64,000 nt of DNA from Ciona intestinalis (lineage: Eukaryota > Chordata > Ascidiacea > Phlebobranchia > Cionidae), in the NCBI RefSeq assembly GCF_000224145.3, contig NC_020167.2:1850113-1914112 (forward strand). Reading direction: 5' to 3'. Made by a program: the position numbers and the translations under genes. Positions within the stretch are counted from its first letter, which is position 1. Each line of letters starts with the position of its first letter. The notes beneath the pieces were generated by a model. It searched no databases. It was not told where the DNA came from and worked only from the letters and a program-made list of their open reading frames with translations. This document shows positions 12,701 through 25,050 of this stretch, piece by piece.

Positions 12701-14857
12701 AACAATGGGCGATAAATCAGCGGCCAATTGCAGACTGCACTTCGCGGGGTGTCGTCTGATCGTGGCATGATGTCTTTACGTTGATGGATTCAAATCGTAA
12801 AAGCTCTAACCTAGACTATCCAGTTCTAACGCCGATATGAGTCATTATAATGGACTTTATTGCGCCATAAAACGCGACCGCCGGCCCACTCAAGTCTAAT
12901 TTGCTGGGTTAGCAGATGCGACACTGACATCGTTCATAAAAATTCAATTATGGCGGTTTTGTTGTTAAAAGACCTCCCCGGTTGTCCCAGCAATTCGAAC
13001 CACATACCCAGGAATTGGATACCAGTGCGAAAGTACTGACGGGCTGTTTGTGTTAGTCAATAGCTCGGCACAAAAGAGAGCACGGCTAATTTAACCCCAG
13101 ATTGGCCACTTGCATTCTCGTTGCGGTGGGTAAACACGTCCAACGTCGGAAGGTTCACACGGTAAAATCGTCTCGCCGAAAGAAGCATGAACGGTTACTA
13201 CCAAGTAGCTATACAAGGCCCAAGGAATGACAAACTGCTTCGCAATATTAGTTTGGGGTTCGGTTTCAGCGGTCTCCGAAACTAAAGCTCTTGACTTTCG
13301 TAGTTAATGAAAAAACAAACACATACCAAGGTAATTTCGGACAAATATTTAAATTTAAAGTAACCGCATATGGCGAAGAAACGATTCGCTTGCTTATGAG
13401 GCTTCCACTCACATCGATCGAAACCAGAAGATAGGCAACTCTGGGCGACGCGTATCGAATCGTTATGACTTTAAAACACTGTAGGGGGAACGCCGAGCTG
13501 TGTGTGTACATCGTATAGAGTGACACGGCTAAGCAAATATTAAGCCGGCAATTTCAACGTCGGGTCGTCCCGGAATGGTAGAAGTGAGTTGCCACATTCT
13601 GGCGGTCGCAAGTGACATTATAAATCATGCCACAAGATATTCGATTCGTTATGATTTTAAATTGGGGAGTCGAAACAATGACCTACTATGCTAAGGAAGG
13701 GATTTCGCTGCGGCATTTTAAGTGATGTTTACTTAGAAACGCTGCGTGCATTGATGCATGACGCGCGGTTTTGTCGTCATAAAGTGCCGCCATTTTCAGC
13801 CTTGTCTTTGAAAGGTTTAAAATCTAAGCTCACCGAATTAGCGCGCATTAACGTATAACCACAGCCGAGTGCGACGAATAATTGCCGCCGCCGCTACAAC
13901 CACGTAGCCGCCTTGCACGCAAAGACAATGCCAATTGTTCGAGAACAATGTGATGTGTAAGCGGAAGCTTCATCCTCGCAGGTTCAACAACAACAGACCG
14001 GATGGTCGACTGGCAAGTTCGTCGTACCATCACAATATCGCACCGACCGTGAAACCGTCTCATTAACCAATCAGACAAATTTACGTCACCGCTTGGTAAT
14101 TGCTAACCAATCCGCTGTTGTGCACAGCTCAGTTAATAAGCAAGCACCATTCGCGGTCAAGTTCGTTACGCTACCCAAAAATACATCACAAACAAGCCGA
14201 CTCACCTATAGTGTTCATAATTTCAATTTTTCCTGGCTTGTCATCGTAGATCACCACGGCACTTGCGTTGTATCTTTCGCCGAGCTTGATTTTGTTGAAG
14301 AAGTAGCAGTAACCTCGTTTAATGAGCGCCACCCAAGTTTCATTATTCGGGATCATATGTCGGTTTGACATGGTGTGTCCGCATCCGTGATGACTGTTTT
14401 CCAATCCAGGATCGGTGATGTGGATGACTCTTCCAACAATGTTTTCCCTGCGCGAATGATGGCCGAACTTCCCGAGAGACTGCTCCAAATTGCTCAGGCT
14501 TAATTCGTCAACCTTCGTGCCGACAGTGACATTTGCTTCCGTCCACTTCTTAACAGTGTAACTCTTGCTTTGTTTCCGGCTTCCTCGTCTTCTCGATTTA
14601 ATGTATTGGTCAATTATCGTTTTCGTATGGGTGTCATCTGTTTTGGTACTCGTCAACGAACTATCAAGTGCATGGTGATTGTTTCTGTTCAGTTTATTAT
14701 GTTTGCGATGACGTCGGGATGGTGGACCTGACACATCGGCTCCTTTTCGTTTTCTTCTGCGGGCTTCGACGCTCGATTCTCCGGCCTGGAGAAACACGAA
14801 GATCACGACGGCCCAAACACAGTATTTGAGCATGTTCAAAATAGACAGCTTGTACAT
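9773..14857 (-). CDS. PA-domain secretory protein without a RING finger (RNF13/GRAIL-like ectodomain)
   Basis: Two exons (14206-14857 and 9773-10068) join in phase 1 into 315 residues. A hydrophobic signal peptide (about 6-25) is followed by RRRKRK (33-38), a furin-like basic site, and a basic linker. The protease-associated fold occupies about 105-265, with WVALIKRGYC, NASAVVIYDD and, across the intron, GTNVVSLMIS then ITVGRE. That is the pattern of PA-TM-RING ligases of the Goliath/RNF13/RNF150 type. The protein ends with a Gly/Ser-rich stretch and one C-terminal hydrophobic segment (about 294-311), then NER and stop. That fits a tail anchor, a type I membrane protein with almost no cytosol, or a GPI signal. 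No RING is seen downstream. A second frame stays open across the hydrophobic segment and on for about 58 codons, so a sequencing slip or alternative C-terminus is possible. Confidence 0.72.
10069..14205 (-). other. 4.1-kb intron of the PA-domain gene
   Basis: Flanked by a strong GTGAGT donor and a TTTTACAG acceptor. The sequence is complex and rich in CpG, with no recognised domain in any frame. The longest plus-strand frame (11541-11951) resembles nothing I know. A loosely repeated string around TCGTTATGA(C/T)TTTAAA occurs near 13460 and 13650. It could hold regulatory DNA, but nothing specific can be shown. Confidence 0.5.
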
Positions 14858-17800
14858 TATGCCAATCTTCTGTAACTAAACCTTTAACTAATAATCTGCA
14901 AAAAGTACGAACCATTAATTTAGTAAAAAATCCCGTACAATCCAAACCAACAGTTTAAAACCCTGGCTACAATAACCGCGGCGGATCTGTCTTCACTACA
15001 GAGTTTAGCGGTTTATTCTTACAACAGAATCTCAAGCTCTGTCGCTTAGCATATAAACGCTGGGATGTAAACCATGTCAAACTTTTCATAACATCCGCCC
15101 CGAAAACTTAACCCATATCGCTCGACCCTGCAGTGCACTCGTCCGCGCCACGACTGTTCGAATGCAAAGTGTGCTTACTTGTCGAGGCGCCGTCGCCTTT
15201 TTTCGCGTCTGCACTGCTCGATCGCTGAAACCACTGCGCCTGGCCTGGAGCGCCATCAAAGCAACCGACCTTAATTTCAGGTTCCACGGCTGCAGCGGTT
15301 CCAAAACGGTAGATTGTTAGATACACACGCAATCACGAAGTCACACCTCGCGAATAATCACGCTAAAATAATTTAAACTTTGGAGAATTGGTTTTATCAG
15401 CTGAAAACAATTTTCGCTAACAAGTAGCACCACACAAATCTATAGGCGCAAGTTTTAAATAATAACAAGATGAACTAATCATCACGTCGATTACTTTTAC
15501 ACTAAATATCCACTGAGTGACCATTCCACGTACTTCCTGGTTGTTTATATTTATAAACCCTTTCTCTACCCATCGCAAAATGATACCCTACAGAGTTTCC
15601 TGTTTAACCTAATAAGTCAACATCGAGGTCTGGATCACGCAGCGTCACTATCTTTAGGTGACGCAAACAAAAGGACGTCTGACGTCATACCGCGAATAGT
15701 GCCTCAGTTGGATATCGTCGTCTTAACCTGAATTCTTAATTCTTTGTTTTATTTCCGCCCCACATGTATGGTGGCCCAAAATGTCTATTCTTCGATGCAC
15801 GTAAAACAATGAAATGTTTACCCCCTAATATCCTAAGTACCAATAATATCAGTACACCGTACCGATTTATAGCGTTTTCTGTCGTATTTAGCCATAACGT
15901 ACTCATGATATCATGGGACACTGCAAAGACAACGGATTGTTGCGAATATAAACCCCCCGCCCTGCCTGCAGCCTTCTTCGTTATCCCAGTTTTTCTTCAT
16001 AATGGACAACGACGTGTGGCGACTCGCGCGCGTCGCCAATTAGGCGCACAAACGTCTGATAACAATGCACCACCGAGCCCGACTGCATCTGTTCGTCTAC
16101 CATTGTTTACACAGCACTTGAAGCCTCATATGGATGAGACATGTACTGGCTACACGGGATTAAAATTTTAGTTTGTCAGTTGCATTGTTTAATAACCCAG
16201 CATCTCCATGCCAATGAAAACCCGACGTTGACGTTGGTTGATGCCGTGCTTTATGATATGTAAGGTAAGTGAGTGAAGTTACAAGATCTTAGTGTGGGGG
16301 AGGATGGGCACCTTTAGCACATACTATCTATATATCTTGACGGGGTTTAAACAAATAACAACGGTCTATGGAAGTCGTGAGGCCTTTTTTATTTACAATT
16401 AAATAAGACAAGAAAATTGAATGAAAAGGTGTCCCATCTTCCCCAGCCTACTATATGACGTCACGAAGCTATTTAAAAAAAGCACTAAACTCAATTGCAG
16501 TAACCAAAACCTGTTAGACTAAAAAGGTTTAATATTGCACTCGTACACAAAGAGACTAGTCGCTTGTCCTAACTTTCCCTTGAACATTGTACGACCTAAT
16601 TTACATAAATTTGCGCAATTGGACATACGGCAAAGCAGGCGAACTCTGAAGGTCGCAGCCCACCTATAGGCGCTCAACAAAAGGTGTTTCGTCAATTCAA
16701 CTTTTCGCATCTGTCAACTAAAGCTGCTTTCGGAGCAGGAAACACTAATGGGTTTAGAGCTTGACAGTTGTGTTTCGAAGCATCAGCGGGCGGGATTAGC
16801 GTTGGTGCGACTTCCATATGAACTTAATGCTATGACCTTGAATGACTCATATGTTCGACGGAAACGTTGCGAAACTTTTCTGTCAAAGTTGTATCCATTA
16901 AAAATACCACATTGTTGGTTCGGCAGTCCCGAAAAAACAGTTTAAATTCCACCGTATGTATTTTGGGAAGTTAAATATATTTGTAACGGAGATCAAGCAT
17001 TAATTATTTATTTCTGTCCCTAACGACCTCGGTTATGGAGACAGGGAATGTTTTCGAACGTTTAAGATACGAACAACTGTGATCGCCAATTGTATAATTT
17101 GGCAATCCGAAAGAACGAAAACATGTTTTGTTAGTATTAACTCGACGAACTTCTTGCGCAATCGTGTTATCGGTCTATCCTTGATGCGACAACGAGCGTT
17201 AATCTCCGTCGAGAAATATCCGCGCGATATCGTAAGGTTTGCGACGCGGGCAACCAAGCTGCGAAAACAAATAGGCGACGCAATAATGTTATTGTTGGGT
17301 GCAATGCGCCAGATTATTTGTCACGCTCAGTTCTTCGCACGACCCACCCCGGAGCCGACTTAATTGTTTATTTTGACAGCGTATTCTGGATATCGACTGT
17401 TTGTATTTAAAGTTAAATTAGAAGTTCATACAATCCTGACGATATACGCAGGAGAAAATGACGCCTTCACCGCGTCTGTTTCGAAACCACACTTGAATGT
17501 GGCCTTTACGATCTTTGTATGGGAACTCCTCCCAAGCAAAACATGCCCCACCAACTTCCGCGTTCCCTGCTATTATTCCGCAAATGATTGACGGGAATGA
17601 ATTGATACACTAGCACAACGGTCGTTGCGTTCTCAGCGTTGTTATCTATAGATTCTAGGTATTATTAAAACCAAGATATTAGGTTTTGTACAAGGAGAAA
17701 CGATACGATTGAACGCATATTTTGCTTTTGTATACTTTCGTTCTTTTACTATACACTTTAGTTTAAAACCTTTGCTACAAATTGAAACCAAGGAAAATTA

Positions 17801-20800
17801 TTTAAGCTACGTGGCGCCCATGTGTATATAAATAACCTTAGTAAAGCGCAGGCAACAATTTGCAGTTATATATACGAACGTGTACCACTTTAAATTCCCA
17901 TTAGCCGGATGGTTTGTCCCAAGCCCAGTTTAAAAATATCCTTGAAACTTAACTGTGCAGAATATCAGACGACAACTTAAACAATATCGTTGCCCAAACC
18001 CATAGTAAGGGGTAATTAGGATAAGTGTGGACCCTTAGCGCCCCTACGCCCATTTTACAAAAGCTTAAACCATGTAGAGTCCATGGGAAAGTCTCCAATG
18101 TAGGCGCCTCTTCTAAACTCGAACCCTTGTTACGTCACAATGCGGGTTCAAATGGCACCGGAACGGACTTTCTGAGTGTAAGCATTCGATCCGGTCGCTA
18201 AAAGACACACAGATCGTGCATATTAAAGTACCACATAAAAGCTTTGCAGTAAAGGTAAACACTACAACGGAATATATTAACTGTAAATGCGTCACGTTTT
18301 CTATCTTTCTCAAGGACCGACATCATTTTTAGCTGTAAACACACCTTGTCCCGCCTCATGTAATGAATTGTTGCAAAACAACAAGTGGAAAGAATGCGAC
18401 TTTACTCTAAAGCGATTTCAGTTTTCATACTTTAAAGCACTTATTGTTTGTGAAATGTTAAGTAAAATGACGAGCTTTCACCGAAGACGAAGCTTGTTAG
18501 TTTAATTAAAACAATACTGCCACGACTTTGTTTAAACCAAAAGCAGTTCGTTTAGAGTAAATCAATATGAATAAATGTCAGGTTATGTAATGTTAAGAAC
18601 TGGTTATATGAGTAACGCATTTTTAAACCATGCGCCCGGATAAGCTGGGTCACATACTAATATTGGAGCTAAAGCTTACAAATCTGGAAATCCTTAAAAC
18701 GCGCGTGTCGGAAGCCAAATAGTAGTTACGGAAGTGTAATTGTGACGTAATAGCAGGTTCTGTTTGCTAAGTTTCCCTTGAATAAATCTCTCCCGTAGGG
18801 AATTGTGATGGAATAATGCACCGGATGTTGTTGCCTCTGTTTATCGAATTGTGCCGCATGTTTCGTCGCCTAACTTGCTCACTGCCGCACTTCAATAGGT
18901 AAACATGGCAAAGTGACGTCACAATTTCGTGTATGCGATGACGTAAGTCGTCGCAGCAGGTCTCCTGCTTCAAGTTACGCTCTTGCTTGTCGTTCGGTGC
19001 CAGCAAAGCGAAATTGAACGTAATGCGAGAAGCTCAGGAAATGGAGCAAAACAACATTGCACCGGCACGACAGAACGGCGTTTACCAGAGGACCCTCGCA
19101 GATTTAATTGCTGTGCAATTTCCGAAATCAACAATATCCCATTTAAAACATCTCTAATGCCGAAACAAAGCGGTTTAAACAATATTTTATCTGCTTGCCA
19201 ATAAGCGTCGTTCGTGACGCCACAAACCGGCTTACGTGCGTCACAAACAGCAGTGATTATTGCGTCATCGGCCGCGTAATCTCAATTTCCTTCATATGTA
19301 TTTGAAGTAATGGTAACAATACTTGGCTTAATTTAACTCAGCGCGTTGTATAATAATCCCATGTCACACCCGTGCTAGCAGGTTTAAATCTGTTTTATAT
19401 TGTTGGAAATCTGTTAACTAAGAAAAGATGAGGCTTATATTTCGCGGTCTGATATACAAGCTATGTAAGCGGTTCATATTGTCTTTGCTCAATATAAATT
19501 TAGAGGGTTTTGTGATAGCTTTACGGTTCCCCTTTTATTCCGATATCAATTATGTTATCTCGACAATTCCCTCAACAACGAACCCACACATTGTTGCCTT
19601 CGCCTTCACGTGGCCTGGTTTAACGTGGTTTCAATGTTGTTTCTATTTTACCCGAGTGATTTATGTCAAAATTTTCTGTCAAATTTGAAGACGTAAAAGG
19701 TTAATCCAACTCCCCTTTAATAATAGTCGCCAATGATGATTTGCTATTTTTAAAGGATGATCTTCCCTTTCATTGCGGTAAGAGAAGAACAAACATTCAT
19801 TGTGTTGGAATAAAAATAAGTTTCCACTGTCATCTTTCCTATAACTCGAGTGCGTTGTCTTCCTTTCTGGTATTTTCCAACAGAACAAAGCAATTAAAGC
19901 ACCAATTGGGAGGGCTTATGAAGCTAATTTGTCTATTCGTAGAAACCAAAAACTCCCGTATTTTTATCAAGGTAATTTGCCGCATTTAAACAAGTGGGCC
20001 CTTCTTAAATCTCCATTGAATTATATTTTGGTTGTCCTCGGGACATTGTTTCTGCAGTTTTGGAAAATTTAATAGGCGACGATTATGCCGCGCCAGATAG
20101 CTGTCATCTCGCGACACTCAAGTGGGTTTCGAGTCTTTCGTCGCCTCGTATACTCTAGTGGTCAGTAGCAATGACGTAATGCGGGCCCGGGGTCACTGCA
20201 CCAAAACGCTTTCTTTCAAATGTATAACGTTACAACGTTACAGGTATATTATACCCGAACCGAACTTAAAACGACCATATGGAATCTATATTTTAACAAC
20301 AGTATTTACGGTTGTGGCTATTTTTACTTCGGGTACTTAGTACCACCGCACCGCTTGATACTTTTAATGATTCATTGCTGGTTTTGTGATAAAATTGACC
20401 GTAGAAATGGGGCCGAACCTCACCGGTATCCAATGTCATTCCTAAAAATATCTGCGGTGGTTTCATGTTACGAGGAAAACGATGTATTTTATCGCCTCGC
20501 CCAGATCGTGTCCTTTGTTTATGTTTAAATTGTGACCTATAAAGGAGAATTAAAGATGCGGCGTGACATTACAAGGTCTATAGTGACATAACACAGCAGG
20601 AACTCCGCTTTTGTTTCTCACACGCCAAACACAAAGAAAAACAACTAAATCGTTTTATCGCCAAATAACTGCAATTATACTACTCGTCCCAGCTTCAGGT
20701 CGGAGCTTGTTATTCTTCGAGTGCAAACAAAGGAATTAAATCGAATTATTTCTGCGTCGTGTAGCAATGTCAATAGACTATTTGTGACCAAATTGTCGCA

Positions 20801-21030
20801 TCGACTCTAATTTACCATGAAACTGAGCAATTAAAACATATATGCGGGTAAGTGTTTTTTATACAGATAAAGGAATGCGTCGAACATTGCTTAACGCTAT
20901 ATGTGGCTAGAGTTACCAAGCAATGGCTCGTTAGCACATCCTGTATCGAGAACTGTGAATTGACGTCATACTTTAAGTGCCAAAGCACGCGCGTCGCGTA
21001 TAAGCATGTTTTAAGCGACCGTTTATCGTC
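14858..21030. other. Long region with no supported protein gene
   Basis: Holds the upstream side of the PA-domain gene and about 6 kb with no recognisable exon on either strand. Short open frames (15108-15332 minus, 15764-16171 plus, 17079-17363 plus) show no family motifs. The only structured item I can name is the MITE-like copy at 16290-16456. The stretch does not contain the missing part of the dynein gene. Confidence 0.5.
16290..16456. mobile_element. MITE-like element (family M), reverse orientation
   Basis: Both terminal inverted repeats are present: AGTGTGGGGGAGGATGGGCA on the left and AAGGTGTCCCATCTTCCCC followed by AGCCTACTATA on the right. The interior contains GGTCTATGGAAGTCGTGAGG, as in the copies at 1291 and 55110. 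Confidence 0.8.
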
Positions 21031-21102
21031 TCCTACATGGTCTAGTGGTTAGGATTCCTGGCTTTCACCCAGGCGGCCCGGGTTCGATTCCCGGTGTAGG
21101 AA
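21031..21102 (+). tRNA. tRNA-Glu (anticodon TTC)
   Basis: A full 72-base cloverleaf. Acceptor TCCTACA pairs with TGTAGGA, with A as discriminator. The anticodon loop CTTTCAC has TTC at 21064-21066, and the T arm CCGGGTTCGATTCCCGG is perfect. A-box and B-box sequences are canonical. It lies 7 bases upstream of a tRNA-Gly on the same strand, so the two may form one dicistronic pol III unit. A TTTT terminator follows only after the Gly gene. Confidence 0.95.
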
Positions 21103-21109
21103 CATGTTA

Positions 21110-21180
21110 GCATTGGTGGTTCAGTGGTAGAATCCTCGCCTGCCACGCGGGGGGCCCGGGTTCGATTCCCGGCCAATGCA
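21110..21180 (+). tRNA. tRNA-Gly (anticodon GCC)
   Basis: A full 71-base cloverleaf. Acceptor GCATTGG pairs with CCAATGC, with A as discriminator. The anticodon loop CTGCCAC has GCC at 21142-21144, and the T arm is perfect. A TTTT at 21183-21186 is the likely pol III terminator for this gene and possibly for the pair. Confidence 0.95.
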
Positions 21181-23200
21181 ATCTTTTATCTTGTTTCATA
21201 AAATACGTAATTTTACATTTTTGAAATTACGTATGAGTCAAACGCAGTTTTGGCGTGACAATGTTCTTTTATTTAAATATCGTTAAAGTTTTTCGTACTA
21301 AACAAGCCAAGTAAAGTTTTCTTTAGATCATTATACACAGTTTAAATGTCAAAACACGGCTAGCTACGCAGCGGAAACAAGGTATCAACAGTAAAAATAT
21401 ATGTTTTTCGTAAATTATGGGTCAGTTGACCTGCGAAACTTCCACGCTTTCTTATTACGCCATGTAAACCGACTATTTTCGGGTTCGTTTAATCCGAGCC
21501 ATGGTTGTACTTATCCAAACATGTCATTTCCATCGAGTCGAAGTAATATTTTACACCTGAAATTTAACCACAATCTTTTCCTTTGATTCTGTAGACATAT
21601 TGCCCTCGCTATGCACTATTACTAAATGATCTATAATAATACTATTGATGTGTTTAAGAAATATGGCTGTATATAAACTAAACGACCAACATTTTTACTT
21701 TTGACGTACAGCGACCTTTTTACCGTGACAAACCTCCCGATAATGAACAAAACTGCTGTTGGCAGACTTCGTGTTTGTCCGGTTACTTCGCATTTCACAA
21801 ACCGCGGGATGATGTCACAACCAACCTTGCGTATTACGCTGGTACAATGAATCACTGTATACCAAGCTTAACTAACATTTCATTACTTTTTAACTATACC
21901 TCGTGTCATAACCATTCAAGACTGAACAACATCTGTCTCTAAAACGAACTTGTCTTATGTGAGCGTTACCTTATATTCAAGTATACGTGTGGGCATTTCG
22001 GTACCAGTTGATAAAGAGTAGGTGTTTTAGAAGCGAGTAACACCGCTGATTTCCTGTGTCTTAACACTGCATATTACCCTACTGTTGTGGGTTAAACAAC
22101 AGGTCGCCTGAAGGCAACCAGCCGTAACCAAAAATATTGTTGCCCCAAGCATTTTGTCAGTATTTGCCGAACCCAAAAGTCGGTCCGACTTAAAGCTTTA
22201 ATATTTGGACGCTTTCAGGCAAGTTGCAAATGTAAACGGCATGTCCCTAATGATCCGTGAATACTTTCTCTTAATCAAAGGAGGTTAAGTGTGTATATGA
22301 TTCTTTAATACCCGAATTTTCACCTAAGCGAATCCGATTGTAGTAGTTAAATTGTCAATTACCGTTGTGGTCGACCGCGAAGCAAACTTGGTGTATAAAA
22401 TACTTGCCTAATAGATTTTCGTTCAGTTTAAGCAGTTAATTAAACAATCTAAAGGGTTGTCGTTTTTAGGTGTGCAAACTATTTCCGAAAATAGTCACAT
22501 CACGGATATGCGATTCGTTTGGTTTAACGCTATTATGCAATGAAACCAAGAATGTGACATAGCGGTACTAAGGTGGTGAGAACCAGTTCGTTCTGGCGCC
22601 GTATCTTTCATTGACCCGATAAATGACTAAGAGGTGGCTTTGGTAAACTTACTTAAAATAAATTACATAACATGACATAGAATGGCCATACTTCAGTAGG
22701 TATTTGACAGTGATAACCATTCCAAAAATCAACAAAGTATATTAACTGCCAACTGGATCCACTACTGAAAAAAATATGTGTTGGTTAAAGTTATCAGCGG
22801 AATTATTTAATTTCGCTAAATTGTGTCAAACTTTGTTTCTGCTTTCGGGACAAAAGTGCGAGATCTCGCTGATTTAATTACATGCTGCAAAAGATAAACC
22901 TAATCAAGGCTTGGGTATTTCAGATATTGTTGGTGGCAAGACGTGATAACGAACAAATGTTTGGCATCAAGCAATATAGGCGCAGCTGTGGACAATTTTG
23001 GTTTGTATGTTTACCTTTAACTTGTGATATTCACAACACAGCCTTTGTTGCGGCTGGATGGCCCTGTCAGCGTTTAGCGCTCGACACAAACTGCTCACTG
23101 TGACATATACCAGGAAACAATCGACAATAACATATATCCGTCCTCTCGGTTGTTCTATTTGATATTTCGCTGTAAAACCTCCACATTAATAAAGACACTC

Positions 23201-23242
23201 GCTTTCACCAAGGGGGCTTGAGACCGATTACCAGCCAATGCA
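23201..23242 (+). pseudogene. Relic of the tRNA-Glu/tRNA-Gly unit
   Basis: Starts like the anticodon arm of the tRNA-Glu copies (GCTTTCACC) and then runs into the 3' half of the tRNA-Gly (GGGGGC ... CCAGCCAATGCA). This suggests a deletion joined the two. The T arm is badly mutated. Confidence 0.55.
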
Positions 23243-23270
23243 AATAGTTTTCGGAACATATAAATATATA

Positions 23271-23490
23271 TAGTACAATGGGGGAAGATGGGACACTTAA
23301 GCACATATTGCCAAATATTTCCAAAATCAAAATAGATGACGGTTTTTGGGAAATACGTACGAATTAGTACTATCATTCCTTTATTAATTGACACCAATTT
23401 AATAACATATAATAAAACACACGAGGAGTTGTTTAGCGATCCGCACAACAGGTAAAACTTTACAAATTTGAAAACACACAGGATAAAATG
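23271..23490. mobile_element. Partial MITE-like element (family M)
   Basis: Left end AATGGGGGAAGATGGGACAC followed by TTAAGCACATATTGCCAAATATT matches the family's terminal and subterminal sequence. A related ATAAAATGGGACAG occurs near 23484. The interior has diverged and the right end is uncertain. Confidence 0.5.
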
Positions 23491-24387
23491 GGACAGTTTA
23501 AAATTATTGTTAATTTTGATTATCGAGTGTATTTATAAATAGGAATATCTTTAAATAACACGAAATAATACTGCACGCTTTAAAAATTAGGTCTGAACAT
23601 TTTTTTTGCCCTACTGCTATAGTTTTTAACATGTTACCTATACAGTATACATTATATTATTGCATAACACGTGATATTGTGTGAACGACAATGGGAAATG
23701 TTCGAACATCAATGGATAAATATTGTATCCTACGAATGTATATGAACTTGTAATAACAGAAAATAGATAATAACTGTTAATAAAGTTTTTATTTTTGCCA
23801 CAAATTGGGTATTACTACTTTGTTTTTGGCACAACCATTTCTGATAAACTATCACCAGGTGCAAATGACCAAATTTAGAATATATTTTCAAAATATTATC
23901 TTTTTGTTATATCAGTATCTTATAGTTGAAAACCCCCTGAGGTATAAATTACTAAATTAAAAGAAAATCTTTCAAAGTTTGGCAATGAAAACATACAAAA
24001 CTACCATGTTGGGGAAGATAGACTCTAAATTGAAATATATTTACATTACCAGTATTCTGCAACTTGTAGTTAACCTACCGAGTTTAATTCTAGAAATGTG
24101 GAATACTAGTGCTAACGGTGTCCCATAATTCCCATAGAACTCTAGACAAAGTGGGACAAGCGAAAGATCTCTTTACCTATAACATATAGGCTGAAAGATA
24201 GGTTAGCGTCAAAATCGATTGTTTCCTGTGACGTCAATATTACTTTCTTTGTTTTTTGCCTGCAACTTAAAACTTGAAGTCGGCGAAATTGAATTGCATT
24301 TTTCCGTCATTCTTTATAAACCTACCATTTTTTGTAACTACTTCACAAAGGCAATAACCATCAATATAGCGAATGTAAAAATCTCTT

Positions 24388-24457
24388 GCATTGGCCGGGA
24401 ATCGAACCCGGGCCCTCCGCGTGGCAGTAAAAGTTTCTACCACTGAACCACCAAAGC
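24388..24457 (-). pseudogene. Degenerate tRNA-Gly copy
   Basis: The T arm and 3' end (CCAATGC) are intact, but the 5' acceptor reads GCTTTGG and mispairs. The 5' side of the anticodon stem is replaced by an unrelated T-rich string, so the cloverleaf cannot form properly. Confidence 0.75.
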
Positions 24458-24464
24458 TAACATG

Positions 24465-24536
24465 TTCCTACATCGGGAATCGAACCAGGGCCGCCTGGGT
24501 GAAAGCCAGGAATCCTAACCACTAGACCATGTAGGA
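24465..24536 (-). pseudogene. Degenerate tRNA-Glu copy
   Basis: The acceptor, D arm and anticodon arm match the intact Glu copies. The T stem has substitutions on both sides (CCTGG against CCCGA), which weakens the arm and the B box. It may still be transcribed but is probably not functional. Confidence 0.6.
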
Positions 24537-24647
24537 GATGCTGCTCAACTCTTCACTTCTGGCATATCGGCTAAAATATGGGTCAGTTTTATAATTACTC
24601 TACAAACGCTATATAGAAACCACATTATATGGAATGTGAAAAGGGTT

Positions 24648-24713
24648 TGCATTGGACGGGAATCGAACCCCCCCGCGTGGGAGGCGAGGATTCTACCACT
24701 GAACCACCAATGC
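24648..24713 (-). pseudogene. Degenerate tRNA-Gly copy, shortened
   Basis: 66 bases instead of 71. Bases are lost between the anticodon arm and the T loop, and the anticodon loop reads CTCCCAC, so the nominal anticodon has changed from GCC to CCC. The acceptor stem GCATTGG/CCAATGC is intact. Confidence 0.7.
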
Positions 24714-24719
24714 TAACAT

Positions 24720-24789
24720 GTTACACAGGGAATCGAACCCGGGCCGCCTGGGTGAAAGCCAGGAATCCTAACCACTAGACCATGTAGGA
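24720..24789 (-). pseudogene. Degenerate tRNA-Glu copy with damaged 3' acceptor strand
   Basis: The body from TCCTACA through the B box matches intact Glu genes. The 3' acceptor strand reads TGTGTAA instead of TGTAGGA, so the acceptor stem does not close. Confidence 0.65.
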
Positions 24790-24900
24790 GATGCTGCGTA
24801 GCTTTTCACTTCTGACATATTGGCTAAAAGATGGGTCAGGTTTATAATTACTCTACAAAGGCTATATATAAACCACATTATATCGAATGTGAAACGGGTT

Positions 24901-24971
24901 TGCATTGGCCGGGAATCGAACCCGGGCCCCCCGCGTGGCAGGCGAGGATTCTACCACTGAACCACCAATGC
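24901..24971 (-). tRNA. tRNA-Gly (anticodon GCC), array copy
   Basis: Identical as far as I can read to the 21110-21180 gene on the other strand: acceptor GCATTGG/CCAATGC, GCC anticodon, perfect T arm. It is the second gene of the intact Glu-Gly pair nearest the gap. Confidence 0.93.
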
Positions 24972-24978
24972 TAACATG

Positions 24979-25050
24979 TTCCTACACCGGGAATCGAACC
25001 CGGGCCGCCTGGGTGAAAGCCAGGAATCCTAACCACTAGACCATGTAGGA
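24979..25050 (-). tRNA. tRNA-Glu (anticodon TTC), array copy
   Basis: Matches the 21031-21102 gene: acceptor TCCTACA/TGTAGGA, TTC anticodon, perfect T arm. It is transcribed toward the tRNA-Gly 7 bases away. The assembly gap begins 32 bases upstream of it. Confidence 0.93.

Larger units (their letters stand above)
21181..24387. other. Region without a supported protein gene, between the two tRNA clusters
   Basis: AT-rich DNA with no recognisable exon. It contains a decayed tRNA relic at 23201-23242 and a partial MITE-like sequence from about 23271. Confidence 0.5.

Noticed and set aside
15108-15332. Minus-strand frame upstream of the PA gene, with a GTAAGC after ACAA that looks like a splice donor
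   Set aside because: Could be a 5' leader exon of the PA gene, but the frame has no known domain and no matching acceptor phase could be shown.
15764-16171. 135-codon plus-strand frame
   Set aside because: Low-complexity mix without motif or homology that I recognise, and no exon partners.
24219-24446. Open frame ending in a GRESNPGP-like string
   Set aside because: That string is a translated tRNA T arm, a common false protein signal.
15000-25000. Search for the missing AAA2-AAA6 dynein exons on the minus strand
   Set aside because: No P-loop, stalk or C-terminal dynein motif was found in any frame. The rest of the gene is not here.
24388-25050. Regularly spaced repeats suggesting a CRISPR-like array
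   Set aside because: The repeats are tRNA genes with a shared spacer in a eukaryotic genome. Unit length and content do not fit CRISPR.
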